Under the pieces are notes generated by a model that did no database searches, had not been told where the DNA came from, and was given only the letters and a program-made list of their open reading frames with translations. The translations under genes were made by a program, and so were the position numbers. A stretch of DNA of 64,000 nt from Selenomonadales bacterium (GTDB taxonomy: Bacteria; Bacillota; Negativicutes; Selenomonadales; Selenomonadaceae), in assembly GCA_900769615.1 (NCBI GenBank), contig CAAGHH010000007.1:35767-99766 (forward strand). The letters run 5' to 3'. This document shows positions 23,316-32,702 of the stretch, one piece after another (the stretch's first letter is position 1; each line of letters opens with the position of its first letter).

Positions 23316-26300
23316 GTGCAATTAAAAAGGCTCGAAGCTTATGGCTTTAAGTCATTTGCGGATAAAATAGCGATAGATTTTGATCAGGGGATAACAGCGA
23401 TAGTCGGACCTAACGGCAGTGGCAAGAGTAATATAACGGATGCTATCCGCTGGGTATTAGGCGAGCAGAATATACGCAATCTCAGGGGCACCAAGGCCGA
23501 AGATATTATATTTGCTGGTTCTGATGGCCGGCGGGCTTTAGGCATAGCCGAGGTATCGCTGTACTTTGACAACGATGGCACGCTGCCACTTGATTTTCGG
23601 GAAGTAGTCATTACTCGCAGGCTGTATCGGAGTGGCGAGAGTGAGTTTTATATCAATAAAGCCCGCTGCCGGTTAAAGGATATCTACAATCTGTTTGCCG
23701 ACACTGGTATCGGTCATGATGGTATGAGCATAATCGGACAGAACAGGATAGATGCTATCTTGAACAGCCGTCCCGAGGAACGGCGGGCGTTTTTTGAAGA
23801 AACTGCTGGTATTACCAAATATCGTAACCGCAAGCGTGAGTCCGTGCGCAAGCTGACTGATACGGAAAATAATCTTGTAAGAGTGCAGGATATAATTCAT
23901 GAAATTGAAAAACAATTAGAGCCGTTAGCCCGTCATGCTGAAAAAACGCGGTTTTACAATGCGCTTAACGCTGAATATAAAAAATGCCAGCTTACCAAGC
24001 TGGCGTATGCTTACACCAGTGAAAGTGAACGCAAGGCAGTAAACGATGAGCATTTACAGCAGGAACGTGACAATATGCTGGCAGCTGATACGAAAGTTAA
24101 AGCGATGGCGGCGCAAAAAGAGCAGTTAGGTAAAACTGTCGTGGATTTAGAAAGGGTGTTGCAGTCACAGGCTGATAAAAATGAAGCTGTGCGGAAAAAA
24201 ATGGAAGCAGCGGCACAGGAAATGGCAACGCTTAAGGAACGGCAGGAGCATAGTTTAAAAACCAAGACCAAACTTTTTAGTCAGCGAGAACAGCTTAATC
24301 ATGAATTGGCGCAGGCTGTAAGTGATATTGCGTTAAAAACAGCTGAGGTCAAGAAGCAGCAAGAGGATTTGAATTTAGCAGATAGCCTTTTACAGCAAGA
24401 AAAAAATAAGGCGACGGATTTAGCGCAAAAAGTTTTACAGCAAAAAAGTGCTGTAAAGAAGTTAACCCAGCAAAAAGAAGCAGCGCAAGCAGCTGTAAAT
24501 GATAAATCGCAGGCCTTAATCGTAATAGAGCGTGATTTGACTAATGGCAGTGATAGTCAAGCGAGCCGAAAGCTGGCTATAGCCAATGCCAAAGCTAAAA
24601 AGGACCAATTGGCAAAGGCTGAAGCAGTGCTGGCTGGACGGCTTAACGAGGCCTTAAAAACAGCAGCTGATTTAAAAGCTTTGCAGCAGCAGACAAAAAA
24701 ACAGCTGCAACAGGCAGAAGTTAATTGGCAGCAATTAGTTAGCAAGCTTCAGCAGGCTAAGCAGCAATATCAAAATACCCAAAATCAGTTAAAAATATTA
24801 AAGCAGCTGCAAGCTGATTATGAAGGCTTTGGTAAAGCGACTAAAGCTGTCTTGCAAAAAAAGGCGGCTTGGCGCCAAAAAGTTGCAGGCGCAGTCGCTG
24901 AGATTATTACCGTAAAAGCTGAGTATGTGACGGCAATCGAGATAGCGCTTGGCGGTAATATGCAAAATATCGTTACGACCGATACTAGCGCCGCCAAAGA
25001 AGCTATTAGCTTTTTAAAGCAGGAGCGCCGTGGCAGGGTAACATTTTTACCATTAGATACACTAAAGGTAAAAAGACCTAAAAGTGATGATTGTCTGGCT
25101 GAAAGCGGCGCTGTTGGCTGGGCCAATACGCTTGTTACAACGAAGCCGGAATATCAAAAGGTAGCTGATTTTTTATTAGCTCGCATACTAGTGGCTGATA
25201 CTTTGGATAATGCATTGGTCATTGCTAAAAAATATGATTATAGCCTGCGGATAGTAACGCTGGCTGGTGAATATTTAAGTCCGGGCGGTTCTATTGCTGG
25301 TGGCAGCAGTAAACATCAGGAAACAGGATTTTTAAATCGTCGCAGCGAAATAGCTAAATTGGAAGCTCGCAGTTTAAATGAAGAACAATTGGCAGCTGAA
25401 TTGCGTGAGGCTTGCAACGGCAAGCAAAATGAGATTGAACAGCAAAAAGCGGCAGCGGACAAATTGCTCGATGAGCTGCAAAATGCCAATATTCATTTGG
25501 CTGAGTTAAAGACCAGCAGGGCTAAAATTACGGAAAACCAACAGGAGCAGGAAAATATTTTGCAAAGCCTGTTAGCTGAAAATGAACGGCTTGAGGCTTC
25601 ATTTGCGCAAATGCAGCAGCGAAAGGTTTTAGCCAGCCGTTCTGTTGCGAAAGCTAAGGCGTCACTAAAAAACGCTGAACAGGAATTAAGTGATGGCAAT
25701 TTGGCGTTAGATGATTTGTTGCAGGACGCTGATGATTTAGCTAAATTTATTCAGGATCGTGAATTAAAGCGGGCGGTGCTTGAGCAAAAGGCCGTGCGCA
25801 GTCAGGAATATTTAAAACTGAAATTGCAAGAAAAATCCCGGCAGGAAGCAGTGCTTATGGCAAGTGAAGCTGAAGAAAAAGACCTTCAGCGGGCGTTAAA
25901 AGACGGTGAGGAAAAGCTTTTAGCCTTGACTAAGCAAAGTGAAAGCTTAGAAACGGCTTATGCTGATGGCAAGGAAGCTTATGATGAAATTTATACTAAA
26001 AGAATGCAGACCCTTACTGAAACGCAGGCTGTAGACAAAAAGGCGCAAAGCTTAATGCATAAGCTCAATCAAATCCGTGAACGAGTGCATAAATTAGAGC
26101 TTGCTGATAGCAAGCTCACGGGAGCACTCAATGATTTACAAGAAAAGATTTTGGCAGATTTCGGATTGACGCCAGCTAGAGCTAAAGAGGAAGCTATGGA
26201 TTTAGCGGTGGCGGATTTGCGTAAAAAAATGCAGCAATTAGCGCAAAAGATAAAGGCTTTAGGACCAGTAAACCCCAATGCTTTGCTGGAGTATGATGAA

Positions 26301-26861
26301 CTCAATAAGCGCTATCAATTTATGCAAAAGCAGGCTAAGGATTTAGTTGAAGCCAAGAGTAATTTGGAAAAAATCTTAGCCGATATGGATATGGCGATGA
26401 CTAAACAATTTAAGGATGCCTTTGCTAAAATTCAGGAATATTTTGCGGCAATTTTCGTGCGGCTGTTTGGTGGCGGCAAGGCAGAATTAAAGCTGCTTGA
26501 TGAAAAAGATGTTTTAAATACAGGAGTAGATATTTTAATTACGCTGCCACAGAAAAAACAGCAGAATCTGGCAGCACTCTCAGGTGGTGAACGCTCACTT
26601 ACGGTTATTGCGCTGCTATTTGCCTTTTTAAAGTACCGGCCGTCGCCATTTTCGGTGCTCGATGAAATTGATGCGGCGCTTGATGAAGCTAATGTAGTCA
26701 GGTTTGGGTCATTTTTAAAGGAATTTGCGGGCAAAACGCAATTTATCGTAGTTACGCATCGCAAAGGCACAATGGAAGCAGTTGATACGATGTATGGAGT
26801 AACAATTGAAGCGGCTGGTGTTTCCAAAATACTTTCGGTCAAAATTAATGATGTAAAATAA
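23316..26861 (+). CDS. smc: chromosome partition protein SMC
   Basis: This is the ATPase of the bacterial condensin complex with ScpA/ScpB. The 1181 residues have the standard layout: Walker A GPNGSGKSN (about 32-40), a long coiled coil rich in Gln/Lys/Glu, the hinge (about 500-650, with GGNMQNIVTTD and GGSIAGGS), the returning coiled coil, and the C-terminal ABC signature LSGGERSL and Walker B FSVLDEIDAALD. The start is GTG 23316 with GGCAGGTGA before it. It sits upstream of ftsY as in Bacillus, but rnc, usually in front, is replaced by a LysR gene. Confidence 0.98.
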   Translation: MQLKRLEAYGFKSFADKIAIDFDQGITAIVGPNGSGKSNITDAIRWVLGEQNIRNLRGTKAEDIIFAGSDGRRALGIAEVSLYFDNDGTLPLDFREVVITRRLYRSGESEFYINKARCRLKDIYNLFADTGIGHDGMSIIGQNRIDAILNSRPEERRAFFEETAGITKYRNRKRESVRKLTDTENNLVRVQDIIHEIEKQLEPLARHAEKTRFYNALNAEYKKCQLTKLAYAYTSESERKAVNDEHLQQERDNMLAADTKVKAMAAQKEQLGKTVVDLERVLQSQADKNEAVRKKMEAAAQEMATLKERQEHSLKTKTKLFSQREQLNHELAQAVSDIALKTAEVKKQQEDLNLADSLLQQEKNKATDLAQKVLQQKSAVKKLTQQKEAAQAAVNDKSQALIVIERDLTNGSDSQASRKLAIANAKAKKDQLAKAEAVLAGRLNEALKTAADLKALQQQTKKQLQQAEVNWQQLVSKLQQAKQQYQNTQNQLKILKQLQADYEGFGKATKAVLQKKAAWRQKVAGAVAEIITVKAEYVTAIEIALGGNMQNIVTTDTSAAKEAISFLKQERRGRVTFLPLDTLKVKRPKSDDCLAESGAVGWANTLVTTKPEYQKVADFLLARILVADTLDNALVIAKKYDYSLRIVTLAGEYLSPGGSIAGGSSKHQETGFLNRRSEIAKLEARSLNEEQLAAELREACNGKQNEIEQQKAAADKLLDELQNANIHLAELKTSRAKITENQQEQENILQSLLAENERLEASFAQMQQRKVLASRSVAKAKASLKNAEQELSDGNLALDDLLQDADDLAKFIQDRELKRAVLEQKAVRSQEYLKLKLQEKSRQEAVLMASEAEEKDLQRALKDGEEKLLALTKQSESLETAYADGKEAYDEIYTKRMQTLTETQAVDKKAQSLMHKLNQIRERVHKLELADSKLTGALNDLQEKILADFGLTPARAKEEAMDLAVADLRKKMQQLAQKIKALGPVNPNALLEYDELNKRYQFMQKQAKDLVEAKSNLEKILADMDMAMTKQFKDAFAKIQEYFAAIFVRLFGGGKAELKLLDEKDVLNTGVDILITLPQKKQQNLAALSGGERSLTVIALLFAFLKYRPSPFSVLDEIDAALDEANVVRFGSFLKEFAGKTQFIVVTHRKGTMEAVDTMYGVTIEAAGVSKILSVKINDVK

Positions 26862-26885
26862 TATATTTTTTAAGGAGCCAAACAA

Positions 26886-27800
26886 ATGGGATTTTTTGAC
26901 AAACTAAAAAAAGGTTTAAATAAAACTAGAGAAAATTTGACTAATAAAATCGAAAAACTCGTTATCGGTTATGCCGATATTGATGAAGATTTTCTCGATG
27001 AACTCGAAGAAACGCTGATTATGGCTGATGTCGGCGTAAAGACGACTGATAAGCTGATGACAGCGGTGCGCAAAGGTATCAAGAAAAAGGAAATTAATTC
27101 GCCTGAGGATCTAAAACCGTTTTTACAAAAAGAAATTGCAGCTATCTTGAGCATCGGTGAAGATACGACAAAGGAAGCCAGCGATGGACTAACCGTGCTT
27201 TTGGTAATTGGCGTTAATGGTGCGGGCAAGACGACGACCATCGGCAAGCTGAGTGCTTATTATAAAGCGCAAGGAAAATCGGTAATGCTAGCGGCTGCTG
27301 ATACCTTCCGCGCCGCAGCTATTGATCAGCTCGAGGTATGGGGGAATCGCACGGGAGCGCAGGTTATAAAACATGAAGAAGGATCAGATCCGGCAGCAGT
27401 CGTCTTTGATGCGGTAAAAGCAGCCAAGGCTAGAAAAATGGACGTACTAATTATTGATACTGCTGGCAGATTGCAAACAAAATCCAATCTCATGAATGAG
27501 CTTGAAAAAATCAATCGGGTAATAGGCAGAGAAATCCCTGGTGCTCCGCATGAAACTCTCTTGGTACTAGACGCAACGACAGGGCAAAATGCGATAAGTC
27601 AGGCTGAATTATTTACAAAAGCTGCGCCTATATCTGGGGTAGTATTAACTAAACTTGATGGAACCGCCAAGGGCGGTGTCGTCATCGGCATCAAGAGCCA
27701 GCTGGCAATGCCAGTAAAATGGATTGGCGTAGGTGAAGGGGTTGAAGATTTACGGCCATTTAACCCTGATGACTTTGCTAAAGCGCTTTTTAATGAATAA
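26886..27800 (+). CDS. ftsY: signal recognition particle receptor FtsY
   Basis: This is the SRP GTPase receptor at the membrane. The 304-residue protein has a short amphipathic N-terminal segment (MGFFDKLKKGLNKTRENL) instead of the long acidic A domain, then the N domain and the G domain with GVNGAGKTTT, DTFRAAAIDQLE, DTAGRL and TKLDGTAKGG. AAGGAGCC precedes the ATG. It is cotranscribed with smc (24-base gap). Confidence 0.98.
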   Translation: MGFFDKLKKGLNKTRENLTNKIEKLVIGYADIDEDFLDELEETLIMADVGVKTTDKLMTAVRKGIKKKEINSPEDLKPFLQKEIAAILSIGEDTTKEASDGLTVLLVIGVNGAGKTTTIGKLSAYYKAQGKSVMLAAADTFRAAAIDQLEVWGNRTGAQVIKHEEGSDPAAVVFDAVKAAKARKMDVLIIDTAGRLQTKSNLMNELEKINRVIGREIPGAPHETLLVLDATTGQNAISQAELFTKAAPISGVVLTKLDGTAKGGVVIGIKSQLAMPVKWIGVGEGVEDLRPFNPDDFAKALFNE

Positions 27801-27810
27801 GGTAAAATAT

Positions 27811-27856
27811 TTTAAGACAGGCAATATTTTTCATGGAAATAATAGCCTGTCTTAAA
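27811..27856 (+). terminator. smc-ftsY terminator
   Basis: Perfect 12-bp arms (27811-27822 with 27845-27856) enclose a smaller TATTT/AAATA helix; the T-run after it is weak, so efficiency is uncertain. Confidence 0.6.
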
Positions 27857-27956
27857 TAAATTTTAATGTATATTTGGCACAATAGAGCGCATAATAATTA
27901 GGGCTTAATATGACCTGTAAGCCATTGGTATATGGTCATGCGAGGAGGAAAGTTAG

Positions 27957-28487
27957 ATGAAAATAAGAAAAACAATGCTGGCAGCAGCGTTAGCGGCAGC
28001 TGTATTCATGCCAATAGGAAATGTAAGTGAAGCCGCTGCTGGTGATAATGCTGGGCAAAATGTAGAAAACGTACAAATGACTAATCCCTGGACAGATTAT
28101 CAGACGAAAAAAGAAGCTGAAAAAGCCAGTGGCATAAGGCTTAAGGCACCTAATAAGTATATTTTTTATAAATTGCGTGACGTTCGGGCTATGACCGAGA
28201 AGGCTGGTATGTTGGAGCTTGTTTATACCAGCACGCAAGGAAAAAATGATTATGCGGATACGATGACCATTCGTAAAGCTAAAGGCAAAGGCGACATCAG
28301 TGGTGATTACGGGCAATATGAATTTACGCGTGAACTAAATGTTGGCAAACGTCAGGTAACAGTTAAAGGTAATGGCGAGTATATGCATTTAGCGACGTGG
28401 CAGGAAGGTGAGTATGCATATTCGGTGCAAATAGATGGTGGACTTACGCAAGCTGAGCTAGTTAAGCTGATAAAGAAAATTCGTTAA
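27957..28487 (+). CDS. secreted protein, DUF4367-like
   Basis: This 176-residue exported protein has a signal peptide (about 1-27, LAAAVFMPIGNVSEAAA). The mature domain alternates strands with WTDYQTKKEAEKASGIRLKAP and ends WQEGEYAYSVQIDGGLTQAELVKLIKKI. That pattern (an 'A-E-A-xx-xG' opening, a 'W-x-x-x-x-Y-x-Y' strand and a final amphipathic helix) resembles DUF4367-type domains of Firmicute envelope proteins. GAGGAGGAAAG precedes the ATG. It is monocistronic, between two terminators. The function is unknown and the family call tentative. Confidence 0.7.
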   Translation: MKIRKTMLAAALAAAVFMPIGNVSEAAAGDNAGQNVENVQMTNPWTDYQTKKEAEKASGIRLKAPNKYIFYKLRDVRAMTEKAGMLELVYTSTQGKNDYADTMTIRKAKGKGDISGDYGQYEFTRELNVGKRQVTVKGNGEYMHLATWQEGEYAYSVQIDGGLTQAELVKLIKKIR

Positions 28488-28507
28488 TAAATAAATACAG
28501 TGCAAAT

Positions 28508-28547
28508 AAAAAATGCTAACCCCTAGCTTTAGGGATTAGCATTTTTT
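28508..28547. terminator. bidirectional terminator
   Basis: A 17-position stem (28509-28525 with 28530-28546, one mismatch) has an A-run before and T-run after, so it serves both the secreted protein gene and the opposing rpmB. Confidence 0.88.
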
Positions 28548-28579
28548 ATGATATATCAGCTTCTGATATTATGCGCAAA

Positions 28580-28771
28580 TCAGATGGCACGCTGAACCTT
28601 ACCGGAACGCAGGCAACGCGTGCAGACATTAACACGTTTAACCTCGCCGTCAACAACAGCACGTACGCGCTGAATATTCGGCTTCCAGGTACGTTTCGTC
28701 TTCAGATGGGAATGGCTGACATTGTTGCCAGACAATTCGCCTTTTGCACAAACTTCGCAAACATTTGCCAT
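28580..28771 (-). CDS. rpmB: 50S ribosomal protein L28
   Basis: The protein is 63 residues, MANVCEVCAKGELSGNNVSHSH... with CEVC and CTRC pairs, so it is the zinc-ribbon (C+) form of L28. KTKRTWKPNIQRVRA is the conserved rRNA-binding stretch. AAGGAGGTG precedes the ATG on the minus strand, with a consensus-type promoter behind it. It is a single-gene unit, as usual in Firmicutes. Confidence 0.97.
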   Translation of the reverse strand: MANVCEVCAKGELSGNNVSHSHLKTKRTWKPNIQRVRAVVDGEVKRVNVCTRCLRSGKVQRAI

Positions 28772-28825
28772 GTGTCACACCTCCTTAAATCATTGAGACC
28801 TATTAGTCTCAGACACAATATAAGT

Positions 28826-28854
28826 ATTTTAGCATAAATAAATACGCCTTGCAA
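28826..28854 (-). promoter_or_regulatory. rpmB promoter
   Basis: On the minus strand: TTGCAA (28849-28854), a 17-base spacer and TAAAAT (28826-28831). The -35 partly overlaps a 7-base inverted repeat, CAAGTAA/TTACTTG (28852-28867), which lies just past the end of the upstream pepF gene. Confidence 0.72.
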
Positions 28855-28877
28855 GTAATTTTACTTGACAGACTGGA

Positions 28878-30671
28878 TTAGATAGATTTCTCCAGCTCGT
28901 CAAGACAGTTTTTAAATTTTTCAAATGTTATGGTGAATGGTTCTGCACTGGTCATATCAACACCGGCGTTTCGCAATAAATTTATGGAATAATCGCTGTT
29001 GCCGCTGCCTAGATATTTAAGATAGGCATTACGAGCAGGTTCACCTTCATGTCTTAATTTATGTGAAATCGTCATAGCGGCGGCGTAGCCGGTAGCATAC
29101 TGATAAACATAAAATGGGCGATAGAAGTGAGGGATGCGAGACCATTCGGCACTTATTTCGGGGTCAATGATGACATCATTGCCATAATATTTTTGATTAA
29201 GATCCAGCCAAATTGATTCTAACTTATCAGCTGTGAGCACTTCGCCTTGTTCAACGCTGGCATGGGTTATTTTTTCAAATTCAGCAAACATTACCTGTCT
29301 GAAAACAGTGGTGCGAATTTGCTCAAGATATAAATTCAGATAGTAAAGACGGTCGCTGCTATTGGCATGGGTCAGCATGTACTCAAGCAGCAGGTTTTCA
29401 TTGGTGGTGGAGGCAACCTCAGCGCAGAAAATGGTATATTGCGAGTTGGTATAAGCCTGCTGTTTACTGCTGTAATAGCTGTGCATGGAATGACCAAGCT
29501 CGTGAATAAGAGTTGATACCGCATCATAATCATCATGCCAGCTCATCAGAATAAAGGGATGGACGCCATAAACGCCCCAAGAATAAGCTCCGCTGCGTTT
29601 GCCTTGATTCTCCAGGCGGTCTGCCCAGCCGCCGTTTAATCCGGCAAATAGCTGATTTGAATAGTCACTGCCTAATGGTTTTATGGCCTCGCGAATAAGT
29701 GCTTGACCTTGCTCATAAGTATATTTTATTTTTGGCTTTGCTACCATTGGTACATAAAGATCATACATGTGAAGTTCAGTTAGCTTTAATAACTTTTTCT
29801 TCAGCTTAAGGTAGCGGTGAAGCTTCGGCAGGTATTGGTTAGTTACCTTTATGGTAGTATCATAAACAGCTAGCGGAATATTGTCAGCGCTGAGCGCGGC
29901 TTCAATCATGCTGGGGAAATGACGAGTTTGAGCAATAAATTTGCTGGCACTGACCGATGAGCTATAAATGCTAGCGAAAGTGTTACGAAAAGCTTTATAA
30001 GTATTAAATAGCTTTTTAAAAGCATCAGCACGAACGGCAGGGCTTTCCGAGCGGATAAATTGCATATAACGGCTTTCTGATAGGGTAGTCATTTGACCAT
30101 CTTCACCTAAGGTATCAGGAAACTTCAGATCGGCGTTAGTCATAACGGTATACGTGTTTTTTGCACTTTGCCGAATTTCGCCCGTGCGAGCAATTAAGGC
30201 CTCAGCAGCTGGATCTAATATATGCTCTTTTTGGCGTAAAAGTTCTAAAAAGCGGAAACGGTATTTATTAAGACCAGGCAATTTGTCAGCCATTTCTTTA
30301 AGTTCATTATCAGAAAGGCTTAAAAGCTCTGGTTCGATAAAAGCCGTGGCGGTGTTGGCCTGGTCAATTAGTGGCAGGCATTTGGCACTTAAGCTCTGAT
30401 ATTCCTGATTCGCAGTATCAGTATCAGCAGACATTCGGGCAAAAGCGAATAATTTTTCTACAATCAGTTGCAAATTATCGACCTTGGTGAAGCAGTCAAG
30501 CAATACTGCCGGCTCAGTCAGTTTGCCTTTTAAGGCAGTAATTTCATCGATTAAAGCCGGCAGTGAGTCAAATGACTTTTGCCATTCGGCGATGTTAGGA
30601 TAAATATCAGTTAAATGCCACTTATCCTCGGCAGGAATTTCATTGCGTGTTAATAATTTATTTTGCGACAT
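28878..30671 (-). CDS. pepF: oligoendopeptidase F
   Basis: This is an M3-family zinc metallopeptidase of 597 residues that cleaves short peptides in the cytoplasm. The zinc motif HELGHSMHS follows LIHELGH; NENLLLEYML and the C-terminal segment SIEKF-like ITFEKFKN are typical. The start MSQNKLLTR is preceded by AGAAAGGATG on the minus strand; the longer start at 30707 overlaps the promoter. There is no signal peptide. It is monocistronic. Confidence 0.95.
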   Translation of the reverse strand: MSQNKLLTRNEIPAEDKWHLTDIYPNIAEWQKSFDSLPALIDEITALKGKLTEPAVLLDCFTKVDNLQLIVEKLFAFARMSADTDTANQEYQSLSAKCLPLIDQANTATAFIEPELLSLSDNELKEMADKLPGLNKYRFRFLELLRQKEHILDPAAEALIARTGEIRQSAKNTYTVMTNADLKFPDTLGEDGQMTTLSESRYMQFIRSESPAVRADAFKKLFNTYKAFRNTFASIYSSSVSASKFIAQTRHFPSMIEAALSADNIPLAVYDTTIKVTNQYLPKLHRYLKLKKKLLKLTELHMYDLYVPMVAKPKIKYTYEQGQALIREAIKPLGSDYSNQLFAGLNGGWADRLENQGKRSGAYSWGVYGVHPFILMSWHDDYDAVSTLIHELGHSMHSYYSSKQQAYTNSQYTIFCAEVASTTNENLLLEYMLTHANSSDRLYYLNLYLEQIRTTVFRQVMFAEFEKITHASVEQGEVLTADKLESIWLDLNQKYYGNDVIIDPEISAEWSRIPHFYRPFYVYQYATGYAAAMTISHKLRHEGEPARNAYLKYLGSGNSDYSINLLRNAGVDMTSAEPFTITFEKFKNCLDELEKSI

Positions 30672-30706
30672 AATATCATCCTTTCTAAATTTCACTGTCT
30701 TATGCA

Positions 30707-30715
30707 ATTATAACA
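30707..30715 (-). promoter_or_regulatory. pepF extended -10 promoter element
   Basis: TGTTATAAT on the minus strand is a perfect extended -10 (TATAAT at 30707-30712). No clear -35 is seen. From here to the pckA gene (30716-30975) the sequence is AT-rich and gene-free apart from the pckA promoter. Confidence 0.6.
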
Positions 30716-30864
30716 TAGTTTTTATACCTATATACCTATATAAAGTGAAAACAATATTGAAACTATTTGACGGCTAAAAACAGATTAAAAAAATAAGGAT
30801 AAATAAGGAAAACAAGCCAATAATCATAATAAATAATAGAATAAATTTTTTACTAAGCGAATAG

Positions 30865-30893
30865 TTGACATTTATGAAAAAATAAGCTAACAT
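30865..30893 (+). promoter_or_regulatory. pckA promoter
   Basis: TTGACA (30865-30870), a 17-base spacer and TAACAT (30888-30893), about 80 bases before the pckA start codon. Confidence 0.68.
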
Positions 30894-30975
30894 AATATCC
30901 GTGATGAGGAGGGCAAAGAAAATTGCTCCTCTGTTGTAAGCAAAATCATTATTTATGAAAGAGGTTGAATGTAAA

Positions 30976-32592
30976 ATGGCAAACATCGATCTTAGTCAGT
31001 ATGGCATTACCGGCACTACGGAGATTCTCCACAATCCGTCTTACAAGACGCTGTTCGCAGAAGAGACTAAAGAAGGTCTTACTGGCTATGAAAAGGGTCA
31101 GATTTCTGAACTCGGCGCTGTAAATGTTAAGACTGGTATCTTCACTGGTCGTTCTCCTAAAGATAAATTCATCGTTGATGATGAAACTTCCCATGACACT
31201 GTTTGGTGGGATAGCGAAGAATATCATAACGATAACCACAAAGCATCCAAAGAAGCTTGGGCTGCTGTAAAAGAAATCGCTAAGAAAGAGCTCTCCAACA
31301 AGAAACTCTACGTTGTAGATGCTTTCTGCGGTGCTAACAAAGACACTCGCATGGCTGTTCGTTTCATCGTTGAAGTTGCTTGGCAGGCTCATTTCGTTAC
31401 GAACATGTTCGTAAAACCGACTGCTGAAGAACTCGAAAACTTCACGCCAGATTTCGTTGTTTACAACGCATCCAAGGCTAAAGTTGAAAACTTCAAAGAA
31501 CTCGGCCTGCACTCCGATACGGCTGTTGTATTCAACCTCACTAGCAAAGAACAGGTTATCATCAACACTTGGTACGGCGGCGAGATGAAGAAGGGTATGT
31601 TCTCCATGATGAACTACTTCCTCCCGCTCAAAGGCATTGCTGCTATGCATTGCTCCGCTAACACGGATAAAGAAGGTAAGAATACGGCTATCTTCTTTGG
31701 CCTTTCCGGTACTGGTAAAACTACGCTGTCAACTGATCCGAAACGTCTGCTCATCGGTGATGATGAACATGGCTGGGATGATGACGGTATCTTCAACTTT
31801 GAAGGCGGCTGCTATGCAAAGGTTATCAACCTCGATATGGAATCTGAGCCGGATATTTATGGTGCTATCAAACGTAATGCCCTGCTCGAGAACGTTGTTC
31901 TTGACGACAAAGGCATGATCGATTTTGCTAATAAATCCATTACGGAAAATACGCGTGTATCTTATCCTATCGATCATATTAAGAGCACGGTTAAAGGCTT
32001 TGCTAACGATCGCAGCGCTGCTCCAGCTGCTAAGAGCGTTATCTTCCTTTCCGCTGATGCATTCGGCGTACTGCCACCGGTTTCCATTCTGACTCCGGAA
32101 CAGATGCAGTATTACTTCCTGTCTGGCTTCACGTCCAAGCTGGCTGGTACGGAACGCGGCATCACTGAGCCGACTCCGACGTTCTCCGCTTGCTTCGGTC
32201 AGGCATTCCTCGAACTCCATCCGACGAAATATGCTCAGGAGCTCGTAAAACGTGTAACTGCTAACGGCACGAAGGCATATCTCGTTAACACTGGCTGGAA
32301 CGGCAGCGGTAAACGTATCTCCATCAAAGATACGCGTGGTATCATCGATGCTATCCATAGCGGTGCTATCAACAATGCTCCGACGAAGAAGATTGCTTAC
32401 TTCGGTCTCGAAGTTCCGACGCAGCTTGAAGGCGTTGACACTAACATTCTTGATCCGAAAGACACTTATGCTGATCCAGCTGAGTGGGAAACGAAAGCTA
32501 AGAAGCTTGCTTCTATGTTCATTGACAATTTCAAAAAATATGAAACGAACGAAGCAGGTAAGGCCCTCGTCGCTGCTGGCCCGCAGCTCTAA
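30976..32592 (+). CDS. pckA: phosphoenolpyruvate carboxykinase (ATP)
   Basis: This enzyme interconverts oxaloacetate + ATP with PEP + CO2 + ADP. In selenomonads it commonly runs in the CO2-fixing direction to make succinate/propionate. The 538-residue sequence has the kinase-1a motif GLSGTGKTTLS, the metal-binding GDDEHGWDD, and the PEPCK signature around FEGGCYAK. The ATG at 30976 with AAAGAGGTTG upstream starts MANIDLSQYG; a longer start at 30955 lies ahead of that site. Codon use is among the most biased in the window, so it is very highly expressed. Confidence 0.97.
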   Translation: MANIDLSQYGITGTTEILHNPSYKTLFAEETKEGLTGYEKGQISELGAVNVKTGIFTGRSPKDKFIVDDETSHDTVWWDSEEYHNDNHKASKEAWAAVKEIAKKELSNKKLYVVDAFCGANKDTRMAVRFIVEVAWQAHFVTNMFVKPTAEELENFTPDFVVYNASKAKVENFKELGLHSDTAVVFNLTSKEQVIINTWYGGEMKKGMFSMMNYFLPLKGIAAMHCSANTDKEGKNTAIFFGLSGTGKTTLSTDPKRLLIGDDEHGWDDDGIFNFEGGCYAKVINLDMESEPDIYGAIKRNALLENVVLDDKGMIDFANKSITENTRVSYPIDHIKSTVKGFANDRSAAPAAKSVIFLSADAFGVLPPVSILTPEQMQYYFLSGFTSKLAGTERGITEPTPTFSACFGQAFLELHPTKYAQELVKRVTANGTKAYLVNTGWNGSGKRISIKDTRGIIDAIHSGAINNAPTKKIAYFGLEVPTQLEGVDTNILDPKDTYADPAEWETKAKKLASMFIDNFKKYETNEAGKALVAAGPQL

Positions 32593-32628
32593 TTCGTTTG
32601 TAAAACGAGAAATCTCCATCTATATAAT

Positions 32629-32659
32629 AAAGAGAACCCTTGCGGGTTCTCTTTTTGTT
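32629..32659 (+). terminator. pckA terminator
   Basis: Perfect 11-bp stem (32629-32639 with 32644-32654), 4-base loop and T-run. Confidence 0.92.
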
Positions 32660-32702
32660 TGCCATAATATATAAATAGGTTATAAATATTGGGGAGGCAG
32701 CT

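Noticed and set aside
28852..28867. Terminator for pepF
   Set aside because: The CAAGTAA/TTACTTG stem is only 7 bp, AT-rich and lacks a T-run on the minus strand; it is mentioned only as overlapping the rpmB promoter.
31729..32619. Long antisense open frame (296 codons) over pckA
   Set aside because: It mirrors the strongly biased codons of pckA, has no ribosome binding site or recognisable domain, and ends inside the pckA terminator region; a shadow of a real gene.
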